Shown here one piece after another: positions 8,131 to 16,973 of a DNA stretch of 64,000 nucleotides. Source of the DNA: Rhizobiales bacterium GAS188. Its GTDB lineage: Bacteria; Pseudomonadota; Alphaproteobacteria; Rhizobiales; Beijerinckiaceae. The stretch is taken from assembly GCA_900104855.1 (NCBI GenBank), contig FNSS01000001.1, forward strand, positions 8,069,001 through 8,133,000, read 5' to 3'. Numbering within the stretch: the first letter of the stretch is position 1; each line of letters begins with the position of its first letter. Below the pieces are notes generated by a model. That model worked only from the letters and a program-made list of their open reading frames with translations, made no database searches and had not been told where the DNA came from. The translations under genes and the position numbers were made by a program.

Positions 8131-9381
8131 ATGCGGCTTCTCGGTGTACATCGGTTGCATTACCGGATGGGCGGCGCGGAGGCCGTGCATCTCGATCATC
8201 TGACGCTCTTCCGCGAGAAGGGGTGGGAATGCGCCGAGTTCGCGATGGAGCATCCGCAGAACGATCCATCGGCGTTCGAAGAATATTTTCCCGCCTATTT
8301 CGAGCCGAAGAATGCAAGCGCCGCCGCTCGGCTCGGGGCGGCCGCACGTTTCCTGCATTCGGGTGAAGCGAAGCGCAAATTCGCCGCCCTCCTCGACGCC
8401 TTCCGCCCCGACATCATCCATATCCACGGCATCTACCACCAGTTGACGCCGGCGATCCTGGCGCCCGCGCTGAAGCGCAAGATCCCGATCGTCTACACTT
8501 TGCATGACTACAAGATCATCTGCCCAGCCTATAATTTCTTCCGGCCGGAAGTCGGGCCGTGCGAATTGTGCCGCGGCGGGCGTCAATGGAACTGCGCGAT
8601 ACACCGCTGCAGGCAGGATTCCTACGTCGTCAGCTCGCTCTATGCTCTCGACGGCTTCTTGCAATGGCATCGCGGAACGATCCGCAACACAGTCTCGGCC
8701 TTCATCGGACCGTGCCGTTTCATCGTCGACAAATTCGTCGAGCATGGCCTAGCGCGTGAAAAGCTTCATTACGTGCCGAATTTCTTCGAGACCGCAGATG
8801 ACCGGCCAGTCGAGCCGAGCAGCGTCGAGGCGCTGCGCCAGCGCTACGGGCAGTTCCTCTTGTATTTCGGACGCCTCGCCGTCGAGAAGGGATTGCCGCT
8901 TCTTGTCGAGGCCGCGAAGCAGGCCGACGTGACCGTCGTCTTTGCCGGAGAGGGCAAGGAAGAGGACGCGCTGAGAGCCCAGGCCTTGTCGCTCGGTCTT
9001 CGCGCCCATTTCACCGGGCATCTGAAGGGCACTGAGCTCTGGGCCCATGTCGAGGCGGCCCGGGCCATCGCCTTGCCGTCGATCTGCTACGAGAATGCCC
9101 CGAAAAGCATCCTGGAAGCGCATGCCCGCGGCAAGGTCGTGATCACCACGGCGATCGGCGGCATTCCCGAAATGGTGGAAGATGGCGTGACCGGCTTCCT
9201 GGTGCCTCCGAATGACGCGGCTTCGCTCGGCAACGCCATTTCTCGGGTCTTCGCCGCGAGCGATGCCGAGCGCGATCGAATCGGTGGGACGGCGCGAGCA
9301 CGCGTCTTCGCGACCTTCACGCGCGACAGGTATTTTCGCGAGATGAGCGCCGTCTACGAACAGCTGCTTCAACGCGCCTGA
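8131..9381 (+). CDS. GT4 family glycosyltransferase
   Basis: 416 aa with a GT-B fold pattern. The N-terminal domain has a Gly-rich stretch (YRMGGAEAVHLDHL) and a Cys-rich insert at about 130-160 (CPAYNFF, CELCRGG, CAIHRC) often seen in GT4 enzymes of polysaccharide loci. The C-terminal nucleotide-sugar domain starts near residue 240 (LYFGRLAVEKGLPLL). The donor-binding E-x7-E-like region is SICYENAPKSILEAHARGK, and the family motif EMVEDGVTGFLVPP follows. It would transfer a sugar to a lipid-linked intermediate on the cytoplasmic face. The gene is 194 bases after the flippase gene, and that gap shows no clear feature. Confidence 0.85.
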   Translation: MRLLGVHRLHYRMGGAEAVHLDHLTLFREKGWECAEFAMEHPQNDPSAFEEYFPAYFEPKNASAAARLGAAARFLHSGEAKRKFAALLDAFRPDIIHIHGIYHQLTPAILAPALKRKIPIVYTLHDYKIICPAYNFFRPEVGPCELCRGGRQWNCAIHRCRQDSYVVSSLYALDGFLQWHRGTIRNTVSAFIGPCRFIVDKFVEHGLAREKLHYVPNFFETADDRPVEPSSVEALRQRYGQFLLYFGRLAVEKGLPLLVEAAKQADVTVVFAGEGKEEDALRAQALSLGLRAHFTGHLKGTELWAHVEAARAIALPSICYENAPKSILEAHARGKVVITTAIGGIPEMVEDGVTGFLVPPNDAASLGNAISRVFAASDAERDRIGGTARARVFATFTRDRYFREMSAVYEQLLQRA

Positions 9382-9515
9382 TCCGTGCGCGCCGCAACGG
9401 CGACCGCGATCGCCAAGCGCATGGCCCTCGGCCGTTGGACCGAGCGTCGAGACCGTGCACGGCGCCTGCCGAGGCATCCAGCTGGACTGGATTCTCCGGC
9501 CCGCATTTTGGCACC

Positions 9516-10616
9516 CTACCCGCCATGCGCCTGCCCACCCGCTTCACTGGCGACCTCTTCAAACAGCCGCTCATAAGCCTCGACAGCCCGGTCGATGGAG
9601 AAAACCTCGGCACGCGCCACGCGCGGGGCCGGATCGCCCGGATCCTCGAGCGCTGCCTGCAAGGCCGCCGCGAGCGCGGCCTCATCGCCGACCGGCACCA
9701 GGACGCCCTCTTGCGGCCGCGAGATGATCTCAGCCGGTCCTCCGCAATCAGTGGACACCACGGGCAGGCCGTGGGCTAGCGCCTCAACGGCCACGTTCGA
9801 GAAGGATTCCGACAGCGACGAGATGGCGCAGACCCGCGCGCTCGCGAAGCGGTCCCAGGGCTCGTCGACATAGCCCGGCATCTCGACCCGTTCCGCCACG
9901 CCGAGCTTGCGCGCCTGCGCCTCGAGCGCCGCTCTCTGTGGCCCCTCCCCGATGATGACGAGCTTGGCGCGAGGCTGTTCGAGGCTCGCGAAGGCCGCGA
10001 TCAAGAGCGCAAAATCTTTCACCGGCTCCAGGCGGCCGACGGCCAGGATCACCGGATCGCGCCGCGACAGCTCGGCCGCATGGGCGGCCGGATGCGCCGC
10101 CTCGATCGACACCGGATTGTAGATGGTCACGGCGCGGCGAGAGCTGCCATGCAGATCCTGCACCACATGGCGGCGCATCCAGTCCGAGACGCAGATGGTT
10201 CGGGCGGCCAGCCGCGTCGTCAACGGTGTCAGCCGGTTCGATACGCGGTCGAGGAAGCGCGGCTCGGCCTCGACATGACCGTGATAGGACAGGATGGCGC
10301 GCGGCAGGCGACCGGCGATCGCTGCCGCGACGACATGTTTGAGATTGCGCACGCCGAGAGCCGAGAGCGAGATGTCCGGGCGTTCCTCGGCGAGCAGCTT
10401 CGCGAATTTCAGCGTGGCACGCCCATGATGGGCGCCGAGGTTGACCAGGCGCACACGCGGATCAAGGAAGGCTCTGTTCTCCCGCGCCTCCACCTCGACC
10501 GCGACGATGCATTCGACGCCGCGCCGCGCGAAGCCGGAGGCGAGCAGCGCAATGACGCGTTCGGCCCCACCCCGGCCGAGCGAATGGATGTAGAAGACGA
10601 GCTTGCTCAGCGCCAT
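9516..10616 (-). CDS. GT4 family glycosyltransferase
   Basis: 366 aa, GT-B fold. The N-terminus has the typical SLGRGGAERVIALLA loop. The C-terminal half starts with ILAVGRLEPVKDFALLI (about residue 200), and the donor-site region reads SLSESFSNVAVEALAHGLPVVSTDCGGPAEII, the E-x7-E pair of retaining GT4 enzymes. It is convergent with the preceding GT4 gene; the 134 bases between them show no strong terminator. It is likely part of the same glycan locus although on the opposite strand. Confidence 0.87.
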   Translation of the reverse strand: MALSKLVFYIHSLGRGGAERVIALLASGFARRGVECIVAVEVEARENRAFLDPRVRLVNLGAHHGRATLKFAKLLAEERPDISLSALGVRNLKHVVAAAIAGRLPRAILSYHGHVEAEPRFLDRVSNRLTPLTTRLAARTICVSDWMRRHVVQDLHGSSRRAVTIYNPVSIEAAHPAAHAAELSRRDPVILAVGRLEPVKDFALLIAAFASLEQPRAKLVIIGEGPQRAALEAQARKLGVAERVEMPGYVDEPWDRFASARVCAISSLSESFSNVAVEALAHGLPVVSTDCGGPAEIISRPQEGVLVPVGDEAALAAALQAALEDPGDPAPRVARAEVFSIDRAVEAYERLFEEVASEAGGQAHGG

Positions 10617-10640
10617 CCGCAGCGCCGCGGGTGGCCGGTC

Positions 10641-11354
10641 TCAGCCGCGCCCGGCCGCGATCGCATCGTCGATGCCGGCGTTGATGATGTCGCGATCGAG
10701 CTCGCCGACAGGATTGCGCCGGCTCGGCAGGAATTTGCGGAAATGCACCCAGCGCTCGCGGCTGACCCCTTCGAGCCGCGTCAGCTCGGCGAGCGGGTCA
10801 GCATGATCGTCGACGCGCAAATCGAGATCGGAATATTCCTCGGTCGAGGCGACGATCAGCGCAGCCGACTGCTTGCCGCGCTTGTCGCCACCTGCGGCCT
10901 CGCCCGCCTTCATGGCCGCGATCAGGCGTTGCGCCATGGGCAAGGCGGCGTTGTGCTCGAAAGCCTTCACGGTCTCCGCGACCACTTGCGGACCGGCCAG
11001 CATGTTGCCGGCGCACGAGCAATCCTTAGCCGTGAGATGCCCGGCCCATTCGACGCAGCCCGCTCCGGTATGGGCGGCGAAACGGCCATCCTTGTCCATC
11101 ACATGCAGCTGACGCACCCCGCGCCCGGCATCCGCCTCGGTCAACAGGCGAACCACATCGGCTGCCGGCACCCCGGCTTCGAGCAGAGCGAGGCCGCGGC
11201 GCCCATAGAGCGGGTTGACCAAAGCTTGCGTTGCCAGGCCTCCAAGGCCGGCACGCAGGAACGGCACGCGCCCACCGACCGCGAAGAACTTGGTCGCGAC
11301 CGCGATGCCGATCTCTCCCGTGCTCGTGTCGCGCGCGATGATGGACCAGGTCAT
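10641..11354 (-). CDS. DUF1028 family protein (putative Ntn-hydrolase fold)
   Basis: 237 aa, starting MTWSIIARDTSTGEIGIAVAT, the conserved N-terminus of DUF1028 proteins, with the RQLHVMDKDGRFAAHTGAGC segment also typical. The family is predicted to adopt an Ntn-hydrolase fold related to proteasome-like and gamma-glutamyl hydrolases; the physiological substrate is not known to me. It lies 24 bases downstream of the GT4 stop side, on the same strand, but no functional link to polysaccharide synthesis is evident. Confidence 0.8.
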   Translation of the reverse strand: MTWSIIARDTSTGEIGIAVATKFFAVGGRVPFLRAGLGGLATQALVNPLYGRRGLALLEAGVPAADVVRLLTEADAGRGVRQLHVMDKDGRFAAHTGAGCVEWAGHLTAKDCSCAGNMLAGPQVVAETVKAFEHNAALPMAQRLIAAMKAGEAAGGDKRGKQSAALIVASTEEYSDLDLRVDDHADPLAELTRLEGVSRERWVHFRKFLPSRRNPVGELDRDIINAGIDDAIAAGRG

Positions 11355-11372
11355 GTGACACCTCCCTCCGGG

Positions 11373-11480
11373 GCGAATAGCGAGTAGCGAATGGCGAATA
11401 GTCAGGCCCGAACGACGCCGGCACCCATCTCCTACTCACTACTCACTACTCGCTACTCGCTACTCGCTACTCACTACTCG
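11373..11480. repeat. Inverted arrays of a 7-bp repeat
   Basis: The left array (11373-11400) has four heptads of the type GCGAATA/GCGAGTA. The right array (11432-11480) has seven heptads of the type CTACTCA/CTACTCG, the reverse complement of the left type. About 31 bases separate them, so the region can form a long hairpin. It lies between the start of the DUF1028 gene and the end of the cyclopropane synthase gene, both on the minus strand. Confidence 0.85.
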
Positions 11481-11483
11481 CCA

Positions 11484-12776
11484 CTAACGATAAAGATCAG
11501 CGCGCGTCGACGGCAGCCCGGTTGCGCCCTTGATGCGCTTCGAGGCGAGCGTCTGATGCAGGCCCACGCTGTTGCGCTCGAAGGAGATCGAGCAGGCGGC
11601 GAGATACATCAGCCAGATGCGCGCCTTGACCGAGCCGACCTCGCGATTGGCCGCATCCATATTGGCGAGCAGCCGATCATGCCAATGACGGCAAGTGCGC
11701 TGGTAGTGCTCGCGCCAGCCCTCGACGTCATGGATCTCGAAGCCGAAGCGCTCGAGACTGGTCACGGTGCGGCCGATATAGTCGAGCTCGCCGCCCGGAA
11801 AGATGTATTTGGTCAGCGCCGCGAATTCCGGACGCTTCTGGCGCTTGCGCGCCTGATGGCTCTTGCCGGGACGCGTGATGGCGTGGTGGAGGAACAGGCC
11901 GCCAGGTTTAAGAGACCGGTGCACCGTCTTGAAATATGTAGGGAAATTGTCGATGCCGACATGTTCCAGCATGCCGATGGCGGCGACCTTGTCATAGACG
12001 CCTTCGACGGTCGCATAGTCTTTGAGCTCGACCTTGACCCGATCCTGGAGGCCGAGCCGCTTGATCTTCTCATTGGCGAAGGAGACCTGCTGCTCCGACA
12101 GCGTGACGCCATGGGATTTCACGCCGTAATGCTGCGCGGCATAGATCGAGAAGGCGCCCCAGCCGCATCCGAGATCGAGCACCGTCTCGCCGGGCTTCAG
12201 CCGCAGCTTGCGGCAGCACATCTCCAGCTTGTCGATCTGAGATTGCGCCAAGTCATTGTCCCATTTGGTGAAATAGGAACAGGTGTAGACCATTTCGGGG
12301 TCGAGCCAGAGCTCATAGAAGGCGTTCGACACATCATAGTGATAGGAGATGTTCTTCTTGTTCTCGGCGGCGCTGCCGTCGCTCTGATGCTCTTCACCGA
12401 TATTCTCGAGCGGCCAGGGGCCGCCGCGCGGCACGAACAGGAATTTCGCCGCGGTGCTCAAGATCAGCGATTTCGAGAGCATCTTGCGCATGTCGCGGGT
12501 GCGTACCGCCGGCCGGCGCTCCACGAGATCGAAGATCGTGCCGTTGCGGATATCGATGCGCGCCGCGGCCCAGAGATTGGCGAGCGTCTGCACATTGGGA
12601 CGGCGCACCAGCCCCGCAACCGCCCCTTCATCAGCGATCCGGACGCAAAGCCCATCACGGGGCCAGTTCGCCGGAACGAGGGAATCATCCCATAGGAGGA
12701 AGCCGAATTGCAGAGCGAATGTGCGATGCACATGGTCGAGGAAACGTCGCAGCGCCTCGAGGCGTCCGTTGGACAT
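11484..12776 (-). CDS. Cyclopropane-fatty-acyl-phospholipid synthase family methyltransferase
   Basis: About 430 aa from the ATG at 12776; a TTG three codons earlier is possible. The N-terminal domain (about 1-130) is the lipid-binding part of CFA synthases. The SAM domain holds VLDLGCGWGAFS (motif I) preceded by the family segment NISYHYDVSNAFYELWLD and YTCSYF, with EHVGIDNFPTYF and GGLFLHH further on. The enzyme methylenates unsaturated phospholipid acyl chains, using SAM, at the inner membrane. Length and motifs match functional CfaA-type enzymes of alphaproteobacteria. The 214 bases upstream, shared with the divergent DUF1194 gene, show no clear motif. Confidence 0.9.
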   Translation of the reverse strand: MSNGRLEALRRFLDHVHRTFALQFGFLLWDDSLVPANWPRDGLCVRIADEGAVAGLVRRPNVQTLANLWAAARIDIRNGTIFDLVERRPAVRTRDMRKMLSKSLILSTAAKFLFVPRGGPWPLENIGEEHQSDGSAAENKKNISYHYDVSNAFYELWLDPEMVYTCSYFTKWDNDLAQSQIDKLEMCCRKLRLKPGETVLDLGCGWGAFSIYAAQHYGVKSHGVTLSEQQVSFANEKIKRLGLQDRVKVELKDYATVEGVYDKVAAIGMLEHVGIDNFPTYFKTVHRSLKPGGLFLHHAITRPGKSHQARKRQKRPEFAALTKYIFPGGELDYIGRTVTSLERFGFEIHDVEGWREHYQRTCRHWHDRLLANMDAANREVGSVKARIWLMYLAACSISFERNSVGLHQTLASKRIKGATGLPSTRADLYR

Positions 12777-12999
12777 GGGTGACAAAATCTTCCGTTTGTG
12801 CCGGCAACGGCGCGCTTATTGGATCAGGCTCGACAGGAAGTCCAGCGGCGGGAGCGGGGAAAGCCGGCGCAGCTCGCCCTTCCGGAGCTGCTTCAACATC
12901 CTGTGACAAAAAGCTGACGGCGCTCGACGCAAGGTGAGCCGATCCCTATCTTCAAGGTTACGACTTGAAACCGGACCGGGCTTTCAGGGAGTTGGCACC

Positions 13000-13752
13000 A
13001 TGTCGCGATGGCTCGCCGCAATCCTTGTTTCGCTGCCGCTCATGCTCGCCTCGCCTGCCGTTCCTGCCGCCCGGGCGGCGGAGCAGGTCGACCTGTTGCT
13101 CGTCCTCGCCGCGGATGTATCGCGCAGCATCGACGACCAGAAATTCGAGCTCGAGCGGCGCGGCTATGCGGCCGCCCTGAGCGATCCGAGGGTGCTGCAG
13201 GCGATCGCGTCGGGCCCCAACGGGCGCATCGCCATCGCTTTCGTCGAATGGGCCGGCGCCGGCTCCCAGAAGCTTCTGATCGACTGGACCTTGGTGAGGG
13301 ACGCAAACGACGCCAGGAGCTTCGCCGGGCGTCTCCTCGAATCGCCACGCTCCTTCGCCGACCGTACCGCGATCGGCGCCGGCATCGATTTCGCGCGTGC
13401 CCAGTTCGCAAGGAGCCCTTATGTGAGCGACCGGCGCGTCATCGACGTCTCGGGCGACGGCACCAACAACAGCGGGCGCGATGTGCGTGCGGCGCGCGAC
13501 GAGGCGGTCGGCAATGAGGTGACGACCATCAACGGCCTCGTCATCTTGAGCGACACGCCGATCCCCTACAACCCGGAGCATACGAACCCGCCGGGCGGGC
13601 TCGACAACTACTACCGGGAAAACGTGGTCGGAGGCACGAACGCCTTCGTGATGGTGGCGGAGAATTTCGAGAGCTTCGGCAGGTCGATCGTCGCCAAGCT
13701 GATCCGCGAGATCTCGGCGCTGCCGCCGAACGAGACATCCTCGCCCGGTTGA
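13000..13752 (+). CDS. DUF1194 (von Willebrand factor A-like) exported protein
   Basis: 250 aa from the ATG at 13000, preceded by a CAGGGA ribosome-binding site; an earlier in-frame start would spoil the signal peptide. Residues 1-28 form a clear Sec signal (hydrophobic LAAILVSLPLMLASPAVPAA, ending ARA-A). The mature part starts with LLLVLAADVSRSID, which carries the DxSxS MIDAS metal site, and DVSGDGTNN later. The fold is therefore a vWA domain in the periplasm, probably for metal-dependent protein contacts. No partner gene (ATPase, CoxE-like) is nearby, so the role is unknown. Confidence 0.82.
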   Translation: MSRWLAAILVSLPLMLASPAVPAARAAEQVDLLLVLAADVSRSIDDQKFELERRGYAAALSDPRVLQAIASGPNGRIAIAFVEWAGAGSQKLLIDWTLVRDANDARSFAGRLLESPRSFADRTAIGAGIDFARAQFARSPYVSDRRVIDVSGDGTNNSGRDVRAARDEAVGNEVTTINGLVILSDTPIPYNPEHTNPPGGLDNYYRENVVGGTNAFVMVAENFESFGRSIVAKLIREISALPPNETSSPG

Positions 13753-13783
13753 GAACGCGATCGCTGGAGGTCGGGGACGGAAC

Positions 13784-14485
13784 TCAGGCGGTCAATCGCG
13801 ATTCGGCCTCGTTGGGCTCGCGCAGCACATAGCCGCGGCCCCATACGGTCTCGATATAGTTCTTGCCGCTCGAGGCGTTGGCGAGCTTCTTGCGCAGCTT
13901 GCAGATGAACACGTCGATGATCTTGAGCTCGGGCTCGTCCATGCCGCCATAGAGATGGTTGAGGAACATCTCCTTGGTGAGGGTCGTGCCCTTGCGCAGC
14001 GAAAGCAGCTCGAGCATCTGGTATTCCTTGCCGGTCAGATGCACCCGGCTGCCGGCGACTTCGACGGTCTTCTGATCGAGATTGACCGTCAGATCCCCGG
14101 TATTGATCACCGATTGGGCATGCCCCTTGGAGCGGCGCACGATGGCGTGGATGCGCGCCACCAGCTCGTCCTTGTGGAAGGGCTTGGTGAGATAGTCATC
14201 GGCCCCGTAGCCGAGCCCCCTCACCTTGTCGTCGGTATCGGCGAGGCCCGAGAGGATCAGGATCGGCGTCTTGACCTTGGCGACCCTGAGCGAGCGCAGC
14301 ACGTCGTAGCCGGACATGTCGGGCAGGTTGAGGTCGAGAAGGATGATGTCGTAGTCGTAGATCTTGCCGAGATCGACCCCCTCTTCGCCGAGGTCGGTCG
14401 TGTACGTGTTGAAGTTCTCAGACTTCAGCATCAGCTCGATGCTCTGAGCGGTGGCGCTGTCGTCTTCGATGAGCAAAACGCGCAT
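13784..14485 (-). CDS. ctrA: Cell-cycle response regulator CtrA
   Basis: 233 aa, OmpR-type response regulator. The receiver domain begins MRVLLIEDD, with phospho-acceptor Asp51 (ILLDLNLPD) and Lys in YLTKPF. The winged-helix DNA-binding domain includes [37 protein letters not shown] and [15 protein letters not shown], almost identical to CtrA across alphaproteobacteria. CtrA activates flagellar, division and DNA-methylation genes and, in Caulobacter, silences the origin. The C-terminus ends TA rather than the AA degron of Caulobacter CtrA. The start at 14485 was chosen because the conserved protein begins there. It is divergent from fliJ and convergent with the DUF1194 gene. Confidence 0.97.
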   Translation of the reverse strand: MRVLLIEDDSATAQSIELMLKSENFNTYTTDLGEEGVDLGKIYDYDIILLDLNLPDMSGYDVLRSLRVAKVKTPILILSGLADTDDKVRGLGYGADDYLTKPFHKDELVARIHAIVRRSKGHAQSVINTGDLTVNLDQKTVEVAGSRVHLTGKEYQMLELLSLRKGTTLTKEMFLNHLYGGMDEPELKIIDVFICKLRKKLANASSGKNYIETVWGRGYVLREPNEAESRLTA

Positions 14486-14794
14486 GAAGTGTCCCCAACC
14501 TCGACTTTGGCAGCTCCGCCCCCGCGCGGATACGCCTGACCGCAATCCCTGCGGACGATGCAACGGACACCATCCGACCTGATTCGCGACCCTACGCACC
14601 ATTGGTTAACAAAAACTGATTCGCTGCGGAAGCGTTTGCTGGCCTGTTTCGAGGAGGCGGCTCGGAAAAGTAACGATACAGCAACCTAAACGGGTAACGA
14701 AGCAGCAACCTCGACGCGGTAAGGTTACTGGGTCTCGCGCCAATTCGCCGCGCCTCCGTCGGCGCGCCTTCATGTGTTCAGGAGTAGCTCGTCG
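14486..14794. promoter_or_regulatory. ctrA/fliJ divergent control region with GANTC sites
   Basis: This 309-base gap between divergent ctrA and fliJ has no gene. It holds two GATTC sequences (14581-14585 and 14618-14622), the GANTC target of the CcrM methylase, about 95-135 bases upstream of the ctrA start. A TTAAC half-site lies between them (14606-14610), resembling half of a CtrA box. GANTC control of ctrA transcription is established in Caulobacter; use of these sites here is inferred. A complete TTAA-N7-TTAA box was not found. Confidence 0.5.
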
Positions 14795-15190
14795 ATGAAA
14801 ACGCGAGGATCCGTTATCCGCCTCAAGCGCTTCGCGGTCGAGGAAAAGCGCCGCAACCTGTCCCGCATCGAGCTGATGATCCGCGAATTCTCCAGGGATT
14901 CTGCCGAGCTCGACCGCGAAATCACCGCCGAAGAGGGGCGCGCTGGCATCAGCGACCCGAAACATTTCGCTTATCCGACCTACGCAAAGGCCGCGGCCCA
15001 GCGTCGCGACAATCTGCGCCGCTCGGTCGAGGACCTGAAGCAGCAGCTCGAGGAGGCGCGCGTCGAGCATGAGGACGCGCTTGCCGATCTCAGGAAGGTC
15101 GAGGCGCTCGACGAGCGCGAGCGTGCCGTCGAGGTGCCCCGCGACCAGCCTGGCCTCTCCTCGGGTGGCTTCGCGATGGCTCGCGCCTGA
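14795..15190 (+). CDS. fliJ: Flagellar export chaperone FliJ
   Basis: 131 aa from the ATG at 14795, with CAGGAG about ten bases upstream; a GTG seven codons earlier is less likely. The protein is highly charged, almost entirely helical coiled coil, and carries the segment SDPKHFAYPTYAKAAAQRR found in alphaproteobacterial FliJ. FliJ is the stalk-like cofactor of the flagellar type III export ATPase FliI. No other flagellar gene is in the window; placement opposite ctrA fits CtrA control of flagellar genes. Confidence 0.85.
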   Translation: MKTRGSVIRLKRFAVEEKRRNLSRIELMIREFSRDSAELDREITAEEGRAGISDPKHFAYPTYAKAAAQRRDNLRRSVEDLKQQLEEARVEHEDALADLRKVEALDERERAVEVPRDQPGLSSGGFAMARA

Positions 15191-15192
15191 AC

Positions 15193-15214
15193 GCGCCGGC
15201 CGTGCAACCGGCGC
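15193..15214. terminator. Possible hairpin after fliJ
   Basis: GCGCCGG (15193-15199) pairs with CCGGCGC (15208-15214) around an 8-base loop, just after the fliJ stop. No T-run follows, so it may stabilise the transcript end or act as a weak terminator. Confidence 0.35.
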
Positions 15215-15382
15215 CGCTCAGGGCGCCGGCATTTGTCGCGCCTCAGCCCACCCCCGCCTGAATTTCGGGCAGTTTCACGATTGCCTCCAGAGGCGGACTC
15301 CGCCTAGTCTCCCCGGCGCGGCAGGCAATAGACCTGCCCGTCCATAACAACACGCAGCTCGCGCTGCATGGGGAGAAACGCG

Positions 15383-16792
15383 ATGAATGATGAGGCGCAG
15401 AGCGCATCTCGCAAAGCCTTCTGGCGGCTGATGCCCTTTCTGATCCTGTGCTACTTCTTTGCCTATCTCGATCGGCAGAACATGTCGTTTGCCGCTCTCG
15501 GGATGAACAAGGATCTTGGCTACAACTCCGAGATCTTCGGCTTCGGGGCGGGCATTTTCTTCATCGGCTATTTCCTGTTCGAGGTGCCGAGCAACCTCAT
15601 CCTCGCCAAGGTCGGAGCGCGGGTGTGGATCGCGCGCATCATGATCACCTGGGGCGTGATTTCGCTGTGCATGATCTTCCAGGATGCGAGCTGGAACGCC
15701 ATCATGGTGCCGATCGCTGCGCCGATCGCTGCCTTCTATCGCGGCGTCTTGTGGCTGATCGGCACGCCGAGCAATTTCGTCGACCTGACGCCGAACGCCG
15801 CGATGCTGATCGTGCTGCGCTTCCTGCTCGGCCTCGCCGAAGCCGGCTTCTTCCCGGGCATCATCTTGTTCCTGACCTATTGGTTCACCGCCAAGGACCG
15901 CGCCAAGATGGTCGGCATCTTCATGGCGGCGATCCCCCTCTCGTCGGTGATCGGCTCGCCCGTCTCCTCCTGGATTCTGATACATGTCGACGGGCTGATG
16001 GGGCTTGCGGGCTGGAAATGGCTGTTCATCATCGAGGCCGTGCCGACCGTCCTGCTGGGCGTCGTGGTGTTCTTCTATCTGACGGACAAGCCTGAGGACG
16101 CCCATTGGCTGGAGCCCGAGGAACGCCAAGCGCTCGCCGCATCGCTCGCCGCCGAAAGGAGCAACCGTGAGGCCATGCGCCATTTCAGCCTGGGCCAGGC
16201 GCTCGCCAACCCGCGCGTCCTTGCCCTGTCGGCGGTCTATTTCGGCAATGTCACCTGCAATTACGGCCTCGGCTTCTTCATGCCGCAGATCTTGCAGCGT
16301 TTCGGCCTGTCGGTCTCGGAGGTCGGCTGGCTGGTGCCCATCCCCTATATTGCAGGCGCGATCGCCATGGTGCTGTGGGGCCGCCATTCCGACGACACCG
16401 GCGAACGCGTCTGGCACGTGGCCGCGCCGCTGATCCTGGCCGGGGTCTCGTTCGTCGCAGCCGCCTATGCCAACTCCTTGGTCCTGGCACTGATCGCATT
16501 GTCGTTTGCCGCGATCGGCATCTTCTCCTCGCTGCCGACCTTCTGGACCTTGCCGACCGGCTTCCTGACCGGGGCAGCCGCGGCCGGCGGCATCGCGCTG
16601 ATCAACTCGCTCGGCAATCTCGGGGGCTTTGTCGGCCCCTCGATCTTCGGCCATATCAAGCAGGTGACGGGACAGGACAGCTTTGCTCTCCTGACGCTCG
16701 CGCTCTTCCCGATCATCGCCGGCGTGATCACCGTCGTGCTTGGCCATGACAAGAGGCTGGAGATGGCCGGGGAGCCTGCGATCGTCCGATAA
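15383..16792 (+). CDS. MFS transporter, anion:cation symporter (ACS) type
   Basis: About 469 aa from the ATG at 15383, which has GGGGAGAA upstream; an in-frame ATG at 15368 lacks such a site. Twelve predicted transmembrane helices, with the ACS-type signature YLDRQNMSFAALGMNKDLG in the first loop and a GRHSDDTGERVWH motif between helices 8 and 9. Members carry organic anions such as tartrate, phthalate or hydroxyphenylacetate with protons across the inner membrane. No catabolic gene is adjacent, so the substrate is not predictable. The longer loop after helix 4 (about residues 105-135) is slightly unusual. Confidence 0.88.
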   Translation: MNDEAQSASRKAFWRLMPFLILCYFFAYLDRQNMSFAALGMNKDLGYNSEIFGFGAGIFFIGYFLFEVPSNLILAKVGARVWIARIMITWGVISLCMIFQDASWNAIMVPIAAPIAAFYRGVLWLIGTPSNFVDLTPNAAMLIVLRFLLGLAEAGFFPGIILFLTYWFTAKDRAKMVGIFMAAIPLSSVIGSPVSSWILIHVDGLMGLAGWKWLFIIEAVPTVLLGVVVFFYLTDKPEDAHWLEPEERQALAASLAAERSNREAMRHFSLGQALANPRVLALSAVYFGNVTCNYGLGFFMPQILQRFGLSVSEVGWLVPIPYIAGAIAMVLWGRHSDDTGERVWHVAAPLILAGVSFVAAAYANSLVLALIALSFAAIGIFSSLPTFWTLPTGFLTGAAAAGGIALINSLGNLGGFVGPSIFGHIKQVTGQDSFALLTLALFPIIAGVITVVLGHDKRLEMAGEPAIVR

Positions 16793-16973
16793 TGCCCGTC
16801 AGTCGCCGCGCATCTCTGGGAGGTGCGCGGCGCAGCCGGCGGGCCGAATATCCGAACGCGCCACCGCCCTCCTCTCGCTCCAGCAGCGTCATCGTCCGGT
16901 CGCCAATTTCTGCATTGGTCGCCCCTCTTGGACGAGACGCCTCGAACGCTGCCTATGATTCTTTTGCGATCAC

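Noticed and set aside
15275-16747. Long minus-strand frame opposite the MFS transporter
   Set aside because: His/Asp/Gln/Arg-rich antisense shadow; the plus frame has 12 membrane helices.
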